The notes: generated by a model from the letters alone, not told the origin. 64,000 nucleotides of DNA from Steromphala cineraria (GCA_916613615.1 OU744737.1:6406001-6470000), one strand, 5' to 3'. Positions 49,201-59,047 are shown, numbered from the stretch's first letter. Program-made: numbers and translations.

Positions 49201-52200
49201 TGAGATTCTCTATATATAGAAATTTTAACCCTCGGAATCGTGCACATTTGTGTATAACCCTCGCTTTTGCTCGGGTAAAACCAAAAATCACACTCGTTGC
49301 GTAAAAGTCATATGACACACTCCCTCGGTTAATAATCTCTTTATGTTCTCATTTTCTAAACAATGGTTACAAGAAAAACGTAACGCAGAGACAGATTTTC
49401 ATTTCGGTTGGGTGTTGTGATGCGCCTTATGGGTTTTTAAAACTAGAACTTATGATAGAAATCCTAATTAAAACATTTTAGTTACCAATTATGCGATTTC
49501 CTTTAATTATTGTGTAAGTGTTTAATGAATTTATGAATTGATAAAGACTGTATTATATAGTTGCCCCTTAAATGGAAAATCAACATAGGAACAAAGCCGG
49601 GATTCCATGTGTTGGTATTCATGTGGCTGCGTCTTGCGTGCTGGTTTTTGTGTGACGCGTAATGTCAGATTCCATGTTTGCGCAACTAAAGTATATAGTG
49701 CGTCTTGAGTATCCAATTTGACATTAAATGCGTAATGAATATTAATACTTTGCATTAAAATAGTAGTTGATGTACGCATTATACGTTATGCATAATGCGT
49801 AAAGGGATACCATCTTCGTCTGCGTATACGAGTATTCGGATACTGACGTGAGCGAGCATGCACTACGCGTTGCGCATGAAGCTGTATGCATTACGAGCGC
49901 CTGAAATCACCTTCTACTATGTTAATGTAAAATGTTTTAAAGTCAGATTATGATATGCTTCCCTGTGATTGGATCTAATAAGGTCATGTGACCGGTAGAA
50001 ATTTCAATCAAAAAGTGGCGGTTATAAAAAATAACCTGTCGCATGATGAAGGTCATACGAAGCGTGCCTTCTGATTGGACGAAACAAGGTCATGTGATCA
50101 CAAGAACTATTTTAACAATGTAGCAGTTCACAGTGATGAAACCACCTTAACACTCTGTTTTCACAAATATTTTTAAAGTGTTTAGATAAAACTAAATATT
50201 GATTCTTTAAAAAGTGACTAAAATGATTCGTAAGAAAAATAAGTTGAATATATATGGTAATCTTTTCTATGAACTATTTTTGTCAGTGAACCAACACGAG
50301 GGAAGCGGCACTAATGTGGGCGGAGCTTAGAACCTGTTACATAGTCAAAACAGTTGTGGTGTTGTCGTTTAATTTAGCATTTGATTTCACTTTCAATTTT
50401 TGTTTTGTAATTAAAACTTCGCTTAAAGTCAGAAATTAAAAGATATGATTTTCAAGAAAGCATTTTCAAAACCTGTTTGAAACTCGCAAGTAAAACTTCT
50501 GTATAACTGAATGCGCAAGCATCGCCAGTTATACAAGTTTAACGTACAATTTATAGTGACTGAGTGAGTTATTGCTGAACGCCGCTTGGGCAATATTTCC
50601 GCCATAAGCGGCGGATACAAGTTATTACTGTGAGAACAAACACATTATTAAATTCAATCCTTAGATACGCATTACGCACTACGCACTACGCACTACGGAC
50701 ACACGCGGCTTAATTTTGTTTTCAGGGCCCGGTCTTGGGTTCGTCATATACCCGGAAGCGCTTTCCCAACTTCCGCTTCCACAACTTTGGTCCATCATTT
50801 TCTTTCTCATGTTGATATTATTGGCCTTGGATTCGATGGTAAGTATTCAATCTTCATTGGTATTTCCCTACAAGTGTTATTTTTTGCTTCAAAACAGATA
50901 TATATGTATATTTTGTCTTTGTATACTTATCATAAAGCTAAATTTGGAAATTGGGTCGAATGAACGTTACTATATTGTTTCTTTATTACAATTACGGATA
51001 AATACAATGTGATCGTTATTGTTTCAGTTGCGAACGCTACATGTATATATATATATTGATTTGTTTAAGCCATAGGTATAAAGCACCTTTTCAGGAGTAT
51101 ATAATTATGTCCTTAGGCTGTCTACAAACAAGTTAACAAATAATTTTCATATTTTCTAGGGACTTTCAGGGGCCTTATGTTTGAAGTATAATGTCTTATT
51201 TCTAATGCTCCTAGACAAGTATAACGCATGATAACCCTTAAAGGGGCAGTAACACGTTTTTTTGAAAGTTTGTATTTTTGATTTTAATAATTGTTAGTTA
51301 AATAGAGAATATAATTTGAGTGTCCATGACATACTATGTTTACGACACGAGTGCCTAAATATTAGTATTTCCCGAGCGAAAGCATTTTACAAACCCACTT
51401 TCAACGTAATAATTATGCGTGTAGGATTAACACCGTGTCTCAAGTACCGTCATTGTGTTCAACTTTGGCAGCCACGAATACCTAATTTGGAGAGAAAGTA
51501 TAATCTAGTCGTGCGCGACAAAGTTGGTTTTCAAGCGTATATTTAGAAACCGGAAGTTGTAAGATGGCCACACTTGATTCGTCTTCATGTCGGCTGCCGT
51601 TTTGGTAATTTTGGTAAAAAAAATTATATTTCATGAATTTTGGTCCGATTTTTCCCTAGGCTGTTAGCAAAATTTTGCAAAAAGTTCAAGGAAAACAGTG
51701 AAATTACTTTTTAAAATATTGAACTCTGTAAATGGGTCTTTAATATTTCCAGTTTGTGGACGCTGAAACGTTTTTGACCGCCATTTTGGATGAACGTCCT
51801 GGCCTTCTCCGTTGGAGAGTTCCAGTTGCTGCCGTCTATTGTGTCATTTCCGGTTTCTTGGGGCTCATCTTTACAACACAGGTTTATATTCTTAATTATC
51901 TTGTCATAATTAAAAGATAAAATATTTGGTTAAATCAAACTTTAAATGAATTATTAATGATTTTATTCTTTAGTAGTTTGATCGAACCTTATAGTGGCTG
52001 TGAACACTCTATTTGTCTTCAAAGTCAAAAATAAATACCTCTTTTGTAATTCCTATGATTTGAAATTCACAAATGTGCTTATGGGTGTAAAAACCTGATA
52101 AGTCAAAATCAAAGGTATGACAGTTTTGTAATGATATGACAAGGGAAATACCTCATGAGGCCACCACAAAGTTACGTTACATTATAAAACAAGAGAAAGA

Positions 52201-55200
52201 CGGTTACTTGCTTATGGGTGTAAAAACCTGATAAGTCAAAATCAAGGTATTACAGTTCTGTAATGATATGTCAAGGGAAATACCTCATGAGGCCAACTCA
52301 AAGTTACGTTACATTATAAAACAAGAGAAAGACAGTTACTTGCTTATGGGTGTAAAAACCTGATAAGTCAAAATCAAAGGTATGACAGTTCTGTAATGAT
52401 ATGTCAAGGGAAATACCTCATGAGGCCAACTCAAAGTTACGTTACATTATAAAACACGAGAAAGACGGTATGACATCTCCAAAACTACATGATCATTTTT
52501 ACATTGCAAATATAACCAAAATGTCAAGAAATCAACATGTCACGACAAAACGAAAAACAAAAATGGGCGTGTTTTGATCATTGATTAAATTACACTTGTG
52601 ACGTCATCCTATTGTTCTCTTGCTCCATTATTTTTCAGTAATGGAGCGTTGTATTTTACATCAAGTTTTTCACTTCAAATATTATTTTAAAATATTTTAA
52701 GTTATTTTTTTGAAAAGGCATTTATTTAAGTCGGTTAATATCCGCCCTGGGGCCCTCAGCTCCATTATTTTTTAGGAATGAAGAGCTTCTCGGATTAACC
52801 TATACTTCTTTCAGGGCGGAATGTATCTGTTCCAACTAATCGACTGGTATCTATTCGCCATCTTTCCGTTCCTTGCTGGCTTCTTGGAATGCATGGTGGT
52901 AGCCTGGCTTTACGGTGAGCTCACCATTGCTGTCGTATTCGAATCCACAGATCTCCGACACATATATTCCAGATATCCATCGTGCCAAAGGCCTCGTATC
53001 GTTACTTATTACTCAATGGGTTAGAAATAAGTAATGATACATTTTCAATATGAGAACATGTGCACATATCACTTTTGCCTAACGTCGATTGTTGTAGCGC
53101 GATTCCTCGTATATTTACCTCTGACGTCATAAAACCATTGTTCGTGACGTCACTGTAGCCGACCGTCGCAAGGGAAGCAGGCAGTATTCTGGATATCACT
53201 AAGATAATACAAAAATTACAGAAGCGGTAAAAAACTAATTATTAACCTCGGAAGTGTGTCATATCACACTTACAAAACTCCTGCAAAATAAATGTGTGTA
53301 TAATCCTCGCTCTCGCTCGGTATTACTAAAATTCACTCTCTTTTCGTAAAAGTCATATGACACACCTCCTCGGATATTGAGCTCTAGAAAAAGGTCATAC
53401 GAGTGCCGATCAAATTTAATAGCCAATTACAGTGCTGTCTCAGACAGTGTTTGAGCCATTGCTGTTGAGCTCGACAGCAGTGTTTTACCATTACGAAACA
53501 AAGGATCTCTAGGTTACGCTGTGCATGGATTATTTATATGGCAAATTTTAAATTAGTGTAATAACACAATTGAAGTATGACGTCACAGTAATGTGTGGTT
53601 GTGACGTCATTGCTGAAGCGCGCCGTCACAATGGCTGCCGAGTCGCGTTTCAACGATTGTTGATTGACTTGCTGTTTGTGTTGCGTTGTGTTGTTACTTG
53701 CATACACTGAAGACTGTTTAAGACTGCTGATTTGCTTCAAGCATACATTCCCCGAGGAAGCTTCGAATCAAGAAGCAGACATATGCATATTGAAAAAAAG
53801 ATAAAGTCATGAATTTGAAAGTTGATTTAAACTTTCATATCTCTCTTTCAACTCTCCTTATTTAAAAAATATATATATATAGTACTAGTTTTTTAATCAA
53901 TTACCTCTCTTTCTGTTAACGCCATCTTGTAAATTTAACAAGAGGCAAAATCATTTTCAAAATCAGGAAATAATTCTTTGATTATTTCGAAACGAAACCG
54001 AGAAAAATAATTCATTCGCACAAGAAAATGTATAAAAACATTATACGCCAACACGCCGACGATAATAATGCTGCTTGTCACAATGAAAGAAATATTTTAA
54101 ATCTAATTTCAATTAATCAAACATGTTAATAAATTAAGTCCAATTCTTCGTTTTCTGATCTATAAATTTCTGTGATGCTCCTGTTAAGACAAACAGGTGA
54201 TGGTTATGTAAAATTTCAGATCAACTTGCATAAGAATAAAAAAAAAGAGGGTGAAAGAAATAGGTCCCCAATAAGTACCACAGGAACGGAGTTTCTGATC
54301 CCAAAAAATATCTCATATCGTAAAATAAATCATAAACAAATCTAAAATGAATCATTTTTGAAACGCTCATAAAATCTTAAACAAATTATAATGTTTTAAC
54401 CCCCTGGCATGCTAGACCGTAGGAAATGGTTTTCGCCCTGACCATCTGCAAAAGAAATATCGTTTTCTGAGCAGTTCTGTAAGATCTAGCTTGATCAGTC
54501 TGCATGAATAGATGTGCTTTAAGGGATTTTCAACTTCTTGATTTTGATTTTTGTTTGCGATATCCATGAGACGTCTCTTACAATAGCGTGTCCGGGGTAA
54601 AACTAAACCTGAAAAACGCACCTCAATGAAAATTGATTGATGTAATAATTACATTTGTAAATGTATCCGGCTGTATCAGCGTATATGTCTCCGCGTTATG
54701 CGCATAATTACACCCTGATATCCATCGGACTAAAACCGCCGCTGGTTACTCAATCCTATTCACAAAGTCTGTTTTCATCCAAACTACTTCGAACTCCATA
54801 CCACCACTGGACTCATTACCTTAACGTGGTGTGGTGGTTTGTGTGCTTCGACAACCCCGAGAGCTATGCCAGCTGGAGCTTACATGCTCCTGGTAGGGTC
54901 ACCCAAGCTGGACAGGTCGACGGGTAGAAGCCAGACCAAATGTGAGTCCTTCTGAAACCTGCTTTTCTATCTCTCACTATGCCTTTCTTTCCGTCTTTTC
55001 TCTCATCCTTTCGATCCCATTATCTCTGATCTATCTACTCTCTTTTGGATGGCAACATCCACGTGTTTAATAACTGAAATATTGTTCAAAACACGTTAAA
55101 CACCAACTCACTCACTCACTCATTTGAACTCCATACACTGCGATCTAGTAATGCCTCGAGTTACGATATTATGGATCGCTGCGCATAAGCTTAACAGAAG

Positions 55201-58200
55201 CGTGCAGCGGGCATGAGTTATATTGTCTATCCACTACCATTGAATCACACCGTGGCGCACGCGGAACATGGCCCGGGAACCTGGTTGCCCTATCGCTGAA
55301 CGGGTATCATTTGATTGGCTAGCTATATATAGCGATACGAGGGTTTTGGTCCCATGGATAACAGGGTATAAGTTGAGCATAAAGTCCGTTGCGGAGACAT
55401 ATACGCTGATGTAACAGGATTGTGTAGAAGGGTCCTTTGTGGTTTTAACTTCTCTTGTTCAATTTCTGATTTTTCGTTTACCGTTGTCTCTTATCCAGAC
55501 CCTAAAGTAAACAAAATTTAAAAAAATGAAAGGAGCCTTCTTAAGTCTAGAAAGTATTGGAAAGTCTAGATGCCACATCTTAGGCCTGAAATTAAGTATT
55601 GTTCAGGGCTCCTTTTTATTTCTTTCAAAACAAATCAAAATAATGTAAATAGTAAAGAAGTCTTTTTTTCAGTGACTAAATGTTAGTCTACGTTTACCGA
55701 TTTGATACATTATCTTCTAATTTATCTTGTGTGAGACAGGAGTGAAGCGGTTTAGCGGCGATATAGAGATGATGGTTGGACGGCGAGCACCTGCCTACTT
55801 CCTGGTCACGTGGTGCTTCGTCACTCCCGCCATTCTTCTGGTCAGTTTACTTAATCATAACCAGACGTTTCATGAACACACACGTTTTAAACAAGTACAA
55901 GTAGACTATATGTACAAAGTAATATACTACGATAGAATGCCATGAAAAAATTCGTGAACAAAATTTGACCATGGCTGTTTAAAGTGGGTCTGCAACCCGA
56001 ATTTTTAACTTCCAGAGTTTTATTTTTTACTATCCCGTATTGTTGATTTGTTTATTGATAAATATGTTGTGTTTCTTTAAGGTCACCTTTGGATGAATTC
56101 AAATACATATATGTCTTTACTCTCGTATCAAAATCATTTTGAGTATGATGTATGAGTAAGTCTTTTTCTAATACCATGTTCTACACGCAGTCAGGTTTGG
56201 GTGCTATGCCCATTGTTGCTAGTTCCAGTCGATGCTCGCAGGTTTCACCACAATAGTGTTGCGGGGTTTCTCCCTGCAGTAATACTAGCAGCCGCGATAT
56301 AAGTGAAATACTCTTGAAAGCGGCGATAAACCCCACATCACAACTTATACCATATTTTTCAATCAATATGGACAAGACACGCAAAATCCTAAATTATAAA
56401 TTAAATTATTATACTTTCTAATTTTGGAAAATTTATCCGTTTCGAGATTAGTTTTCTTATTTCCGTTTCTCTCAACACCCAGGTTACTCTAGGGGCGACA
56501 TTAAGCCAGTACACGACCCCTACATACGGGCATTACGTTTATCCAAAATACGCGACTGTGATTGGCTGGTGTCTGGCCATGCTTCCGGTGTGTCCGGTTC
56601 TTGTGAAAATGGTTCAAGTTGTTGCTAGGCAACAGGGCAGTCTGCTACAGGTGAGTTTGATATCGAACTTCCGGTTGAAACAAGTTCTATTTACTTTTTG
56701 TCGTCATACTGAAAGGTGTCTTGTTACATGAATTGGATGAATTGAGCTTAATCATTTAAAGCATACAAACTACAAAAGGACGACCACTTTCATAACAGTG
56801 GCGGATGGATAGAGGGTCCATTGGTATGAACCTACTTTATCCCATTTTGCATATTTTGGATAAATGACAGGAAAAACGAAGCCCACGAGAGCAATCTTCA
56901 TACTTTGTCCTCTGACTATGGATGATTTGCTTGTGTAATGAGATTTTATAAATAAATACATATATAAATAATTGTACATAAATAATACATGTAACATTAA
57001 CGTACATTTATCAGGGACAATTTTGAAATGTAAAATTATCAAAAAACGTGCCACTGTCCCTTTAAGTGAGCGATTGTTAGACCTAATGGCAATGTTTCTA
57101 GTAGTATAACCCAATGGTCTGGGGGCTGCAGGTGCGTGCATGTTAACCAAATGATCAGCAATGAATACTTGGTTTCATCAGTGAAATAGAATATCTTTCC
57201 GTCTACGGTGACGATTTTTACTGTGACCACTGACGATGAACTATATCATGACTGGTCAGGTGCCGGGACTACTTTCTTTTTTAAGAAATGGGGGCAATTT
57301 TGGAGTTAAAAAGTAATTGGAATTACACAACGAAAAATTGTTATGATAATGTATAGATACTTTATATAGTTTCCAAATACCAGGTTTGTTTCAACTCGAG
57401 ACATGGGTAAAGTTGATATTTAATATATTCTTTACCCATGACACATAGACACAATAGATATGCCAACACTTTTTAGATCAATAGAATATCTACAACGCTC
57501 TTCTAGTTGCGGTTTCAAAACCATTTACTAACTTCATTACATTAACACTTTGTGCAAATGCTACGTAAGCCCCCCTCTTGGTGTACAAACTAGTTCACAT
57601 ACGTAGACTTTTAATAGAAGAAAATACCAACATAGACATGTCACAACAAAAAGTACCTCTGCTTGTATTAACTCTCTGTAGCTCAGTTGGCTCAGCTACA
57701 TAAAGGTGCCGGGTTCGAATCCCGCTCTTGTTCTTCGAATTCTCAGAGATTTAAATTTACAAGTCCGTTGATCTTTTCACCTGACTAAGTGTAGGTGTAC
57801 AATATAAGATAGGTGTAATAGTAAAAGTAGAGGTGCATCGGTCAATACACCTACAGTTAGAAAATAGAAAGTAGAGGTGTATCAGTTAATACACATAATG
57901 TTAGAAAATAGAAAGTAGAGGTGTATCGGTAAATACACATAATGTTAGAAAATAGAAAGTAGAGGTGTATCAGTCAATACACATAATGTTAGAAAATAGA
58001 AAGTAGAGGTGTATCGGTAAATACACATAATGTTAGAAAATAGAAAGTAGAGGTGTATCAGTCAATACAACTACAGTTAGAAAATAGAAAGTAGAGGTGT
58101 ATCGGTTAATACACATAATGTTAGAAAATAGAAAGTAGAGGTGTATCGGTTAATACACCTACAGTTAGAAAATAGAGAGTAGAGGTGTATCAGTCAATAC

Positions 58201-58480
58201 ACATAATGTTAGAAAATAGAAAGTAGAGGTGTATCAGTCAATACAATGTTCATTGTATGAACAAATAAGTTGTCATCCATATATTCCTCTGCATTATTGT
58301 CATTCCAACTTCTAAACTGCCCCTCAAAGAAGTTACATCAGTATGCTCTATCTATCACTCCAGAGAGTCCGGAAGGCGGCGAGACCTGACAGCACATGGG
58401 GACCGTCCATTGGCGACAAGCAGAGTCACAACAACAAAGCTATAGCATCATCTTCTCCTCTAACAGAGAGCTACCTATGA
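37241..58480 (+). CDS. SLC6 sodium-coupled amino-acid-type transporter
   Basis: Fourteen coding exons: 37241-37439, 38093-38224, 40010-40192, 41768-41897, 42858-42990, 43673-43807, 44016-44119, 48374-48498, 50726-50838, 51753-51881, 52815-52914, 55740-55840, 56483-56650 and 58364-58480. All introns are GT-AG and in phase, giving 1869 nt and 622 residues, normal for the family. TM1 has [10 protein letters not shown], with Gly50 where monoamine transporters have Asp; this points to an amino-acid substrate, and overall it looks glycine-transporter-like. EL2 has the disulfide pair Cys151/Cys160 and sequons at Asn183, 192 and 204. TM6 has [12 protein letters not shown]8 LALDSM, and TM10 RFSGDIEMM. 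The protein ends ESYL, a possible class I PDZ ligand. It should couple Na+ uptake to substrate at the plasma membrane. Tyr and Asn chloride ligands are replaced (Phe73, Ser348). The start Met is the only one before TM1, 13 bases after an acceptor. Confidence 0.93.
37700..38092 (+). repeat. Intron repeats with partial exon 2 copies
   Basis: Intron 1 ends in diverged units around TTACCAAATGTTTNAAAATG. Interspersed are two partial copies of the first 30 bases of exon 2, at 37859-37888 and 38001-38030; the true exon starts at 38093. The second copy also keeps the preceding ACCAG acceptor. Reading on from that decoy meets a stop about 100 bases later. Confidence 0.85.
38551..39242. repeat. Inverted repeat in SLC6 intron 2
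   Basis: 38551-38603 and 39190-39242 are imperfect reverse complements (GACAACTTCTTTGTTCATTGTAT against ATACAATGAACAAAGAAGTT...). They are separated by about 590 bases. A short block near 39780-39960 (TTCGCTATATCC, TATGGTATCGTTTCTTTTG) also resembles 160-200 at the left edge of the window. A TIR element relic is likely. Confidence 0.5.
39396..39560. repeat. Dispersed intron repeat, diverged copy
   Basis: Diverged relative of 48560-48740 and 53030-53210: TATTTTCAATGTGAG, ACTATTGTTGTTTCGC and GGAAAGCAGGCCGTTTTC. All three copies lie in SLC6 introns. Confidence 0.55.
40690..40965. repeat. Dispersed intron repeat
   Basis: Matches 51380-51625 (GTGCGCGACAAAG, TATATTTAG, GATGGCCACACTTGATTC and then GTCTTCATG). 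Both copies lie in SLC6 introns. In the other copy the match continues on its left into the hairpin arm at 51329. Confidence 0.65.
41395..41718. mobile_element. TACCGTATTTCCTC / GACGCCGGG element
   Basis: Starts TACCGTATTTCCTCAAATAG and ends with the approximate inverse, CTATTCGAGGTATGTA. Inside are repeated ATAGACGCCGGGTCTCGAAT-like words in direct and inverted order. I recall the same words in other invertebrate genomes, but cannot confirm that here. It lies 50 bases before the SLC6 exon at 41768. Confidence 0.65.
42080..42181. repeat. Hairpin with GCGAGAGCGAGG apex
   Basis: Arms 42080-42119 and 42140-42181 pair with few mismatches (ACATACTATGTTTAC ... GTAAACATAGTATGT). The apex is CAAAGCGAGAGCGAGGG. 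One arm, with the start of the apex, recurs at 51329-51377. Confidence 0.8.
42420..42775. repeat. SINE-like dispersed repeat, second copy
   Basis: Same repeat as 32400-32760, in the same orientation, inside SLC6 intron 4 just before the exon at 42858. It contains ATGCTCAAGGCGCACC, GTCTCTTGCCCAAG and TGTTGCTGAACTACACTGAT. Confidence 0.6.
43005..43312. repeat. 25-bp minisatellite in SLC6 intron 5
   Basis: About twelve units of AATAAAGGTAGGCATGATAC followed by AATTC begin only about 15 bases after the exon end at 42990. Each unit carries the donor-like word AGGTAGGC. No frame runs through the array. Confidence 0.92.
44247..44533. repeat. TIR element in SLC6 intron 7
   Basis: Arms 44247-44289 (CAGAGGAATTTGCTTTG...) and 44491-44533 (...CAAAGCAAATTCCTCTG) are near reverse complements, 287 bases end to end. 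A non-autonomous DNA element is likely. Confidence 0.7.
44763..44838 (-). repeat. tRNA-like relic
   Basis: On the - strand there is AGTAGCTCAGGCGTTACAGG (A-box-like) and then GGTTCCGGTTTCGAATCCC (B-box-like). Stems do not pair as in a working tRNA. A SINE head or tRNA pseudogene is likely. Confidence 0.45.
44842..45570. repeat. 51-bp and 49-bp minisatellites
   Basis: Three copies of a 51-base unit (TGTCAGCTGATGTTCATTTT...) at 44842-44992 are followed by about twelve copies of a 49-base unit (GGGAAGATGAATGTTTATAA, TAAGGGTCTTGGAAGGGGG, TTATCTGCAA) to 45570. TTATCTGCAA is shared by both units and marks the junction. The arrays lie in the 4.25-kb intron between TM6 and TM7 exons. Confidence 0.95.
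45571..46650. repeat. 91-bp minisatellite
   Basis: About twelve copies of a roughly 91-base unit contain TTTTGGAAGGGGGATGATTA, GGAAAGAAAGGGAAATAATT and GTTCGTGAAATGAAATAATT. The GTCTTGGAAGGGGG segment is shared with the 49-base unit, so one array may have grown from the other. A further copy at 47502-47606 is cut off by an inserted block; decayed units continue to 48345. Confidence 0.95.
46899..46967 (-). repeat. tRNA-like relic with A and B boxes
   Basis: On the - strand: GGTAGCTCAACGGATACGAG (A box), a TTGACAA loop, and CCGGTTCGAATCCCACG (B box). The D arm pairs, but the anticodon and acceptor stems do not, so a functional tRNA is unlikely. It may still recruit pol III. Confidence 0.5.
47406..47494. 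repeat. Hairpin with AATGACCCG ends
   Basis: AAATAATGACCCG (47406-47418) pairs with CGGGTCATTATTT (47482-47494). The inner arms TCGGGTTATGG and CCATAACCCCTCGG also pair imperfectly. The apex has ACCTCTGCTCGGGC. A one-armed copy lies at 20580-20660. Confidence 0.75.
48560..48740. repeat. Dispersed intron repeat with CRE octamers
   Basis: Matches 53030-53210 over about 170 bases (TTTTCAATATGAG, ATCACTTTTGCCTA, TTGTTGTAGCGCGA, GTGACGTCACTGTAGCCGA). Both copies begin shortly after an SLC6 exon. TGACGTCA occurs at 48644-48651 and 48667-48674. Confidence 0.75.
48775..48827. repeat. Alternating palindrome AGGAGATATCGCTT
   Basis: AGGAGATATCGCTT occurs at 48775, its reverse complement at 48799 and again the forward form at 48813. 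Two different hairpins can form from the same three segments. Confidence 0.8.
49065..49208. repeat. 144-bp hairpin with CCTCGGCAAGCCTCGG apex
   Basis: The arms pair along almost their whole length: GAATCTCACCCTCGTGTC at the left and GACACTTGGGTGAGATTC at the right, with ATATCAAATATATCAACAC inside. The apex includes ATCCTCGGCAAGCCTCGGAT. Confidence 0.9.
50555..50625. repeat. SINE-like fragment (CCGCTTGGGCA block)
   Basis: GACTGAGTGAGTTATTGCTG and then CGCCGCTTGGGCAATATTTC match 2522-2592. The block is followed by a CGCATTACGCACTACGCAC tract (50663-50700) just before the SLC6 acceptor at 50725. Confidence 0.55.
51238..51310 (+). mobile_element. GGGGCAGTARCACG MITE end fragment
   Basis: TTAAAGGGGCAGTAACACGT and about 50 following bases match the left end of the family; the rest is missing. 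It abuts the hairpin-arm repeat at 51329. Confidence 0.6.
51329..51625. repeat. Dispersed repeat joined to a hairpin arm
   Basis: 51329-51377 matches one arm of the hairpin at 42080-42181 (ACATACTATGTTTACGACAC, GAGTGCCTAAATATTAGTAT). It runs into sequence matching 40690-40965. The two repeat pieces thus belong to one larger family, or a recombinant. Confidence 0.65.
52078..52471. repeat. 133-bp tandem triplication in SLC6 intron 10
   Basis: Three copies start at 52078, 52211 and 52343 (CTTATGGGTGTAAAAACCTG). They differ at only a few positions, so the amplification is recent. No coding potential. Confidence 0.93.
53030..53210. repeat. Dispersed intron repeat with CRE octamers
   Basis: Copy of 48560-48740, with TGACGTCA at 53122-53129 and 53145-53152. 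It starts about 115 bases after the exon ending at 52914. Confidence 0.75.
53246..53373. repeat. Hairpin with CCTCGCTCTCGCTCGG apex
   Basis: The outer arms CCTCGGAAGTGTGTCATAT and ATGACACACCTCCTCGG pair; inner pairing is imperfect. The apex is ATCCTCGCTCTCGCTCGGTA. A related sequence, with CCCTCGCTTTTGCTCGGG, lies at 49224-49330. Confidence 0.7.
54664..55425. mobile_element. Possible TIR element in SLC6 intron 11
   Basis: ATCAGCGTATATGTCTCCGC near 54676 and its reverse complement near 55396 bound a 760-base interval. Inside, 54830-54940 has sequence (GGTAGGGTCACCCAAGCTGG) that looks like a conserved retroelement-associated block, but I cannot name it. An open frame at 54661-54927 has no recognised domain. 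Confidence 0.45.
56895..57065 (-). mobile_element. GGGGCAGTARCACG MITE, partial
   Basis: Reverse-oriented partial copy ending AAAAAACGTGCCACTGTCCC; includes TTTGTCCTCTGACTATGGAT. It lies in the SLC6 intron after the exon ending at 56650. Confidence 0.65.
57672..57726 (+). repeat. Shortened tRNA-like relic
   Basis: CTCTGTAGCTCAGTTGG (A box) and GGGTTCGAATCCCGC (B box and T arm) are only about 20 bases apart, so most of the anticodon arm is missing. Not a working tRNA; a pseudogene or SINE head. Confidence 0.55.
57787..58245. repeat. 44-bp minisatellite in the last SLC6 intron
   Basis: About ten units of GTTAGAAAATAGAAAGTAGA, GGTGTATCRGTNAATACA and a CATAAT or CCTACA end. The two alternative unit ends alternate along the array. 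It finishes about 120 bases before the terminal exon. Confidence 0.93.
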
Positions 58481-58511
58481 CAGCAACAATAGGACAGAGA
58501 CATCTCACGAA

Positions 58512-58517
58512 AATAAA
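58512..58517 (+). terminator. Candidate poly(A) signal of the SLC6 gene
   Basis: AATAAA lies 32 bases after the stop codon at 58478-58480. If used, the 3' untranslated region would be unusually short; later signals are possible. Confidence 0.4.
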
Positions 58518-58809
58518 CTACCGTGCAAAAGAAAGTATATGCCAACAAACAAATACAAACGAACATTATATTATGGTTCATTATAAAGCATAAAACTGCA
58601 TTGATGTAAACGGTTTCCATAGATATTGGTGAACTCTACTTTTGTTTGTGTGTGTGTACCATGTACTTTCTCACTGATTGGAGAAGAAAAAAAGATAATT
58701 TTGTGTCTGTGGTTTTGAGGACATATTATGCCTTACATTTATCATTCATCATGATTCATGCCACTCACGTACTTGGTGTACTTGATGCAGCTTCTATTTT
58801 ATCACAATG

Positions 58810-58985
58810 AGTGTTAAGCCGGCATTCCATCACTAAGTGCGTAATGCGTAGTAAGCAGTGCGCAATGCGTAATGCGCAATCAACACTTTACACTAAAATG
58901 GCAAAAGTTCATTCCTTGTACGTGTTGTGCATAGTGCGTAGTGCGTAATCCTTAATGCGTAATGCGTAGTGCGTGTTCGCAGGAA
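58810..58985. repeat. GCGTAATGCGTAGTGCG subterminal-repeat element
   Basis: Clusters of GTGCGTAATGCGTAGT-type words lie at both ends (58836-58880 and 58927-58980) around a short AT-rich centre. Similar words occur at 49735-49800 and 50663-50700. Likely a short DNA element with sub-terminal repeats. Confidence 0.55.
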
Positions 58986-59047
58986 CGCTCACGAGACAAA
59001 ATATGTGTTGTTACATGGCATAACATGTGCAGTCATGCATGAAATTA

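Noticed and set aside
54661..54927. 88-codon + strand gene
   Set aside because: Located within an SLC6 intron between inverted repeats; no motif recognised and the codons look repeat-derived.
57672..57726. Functional tRNA gene
   Set aside because: The interval between A and B boxes is too short to hold an anticodon arm and variable loop.
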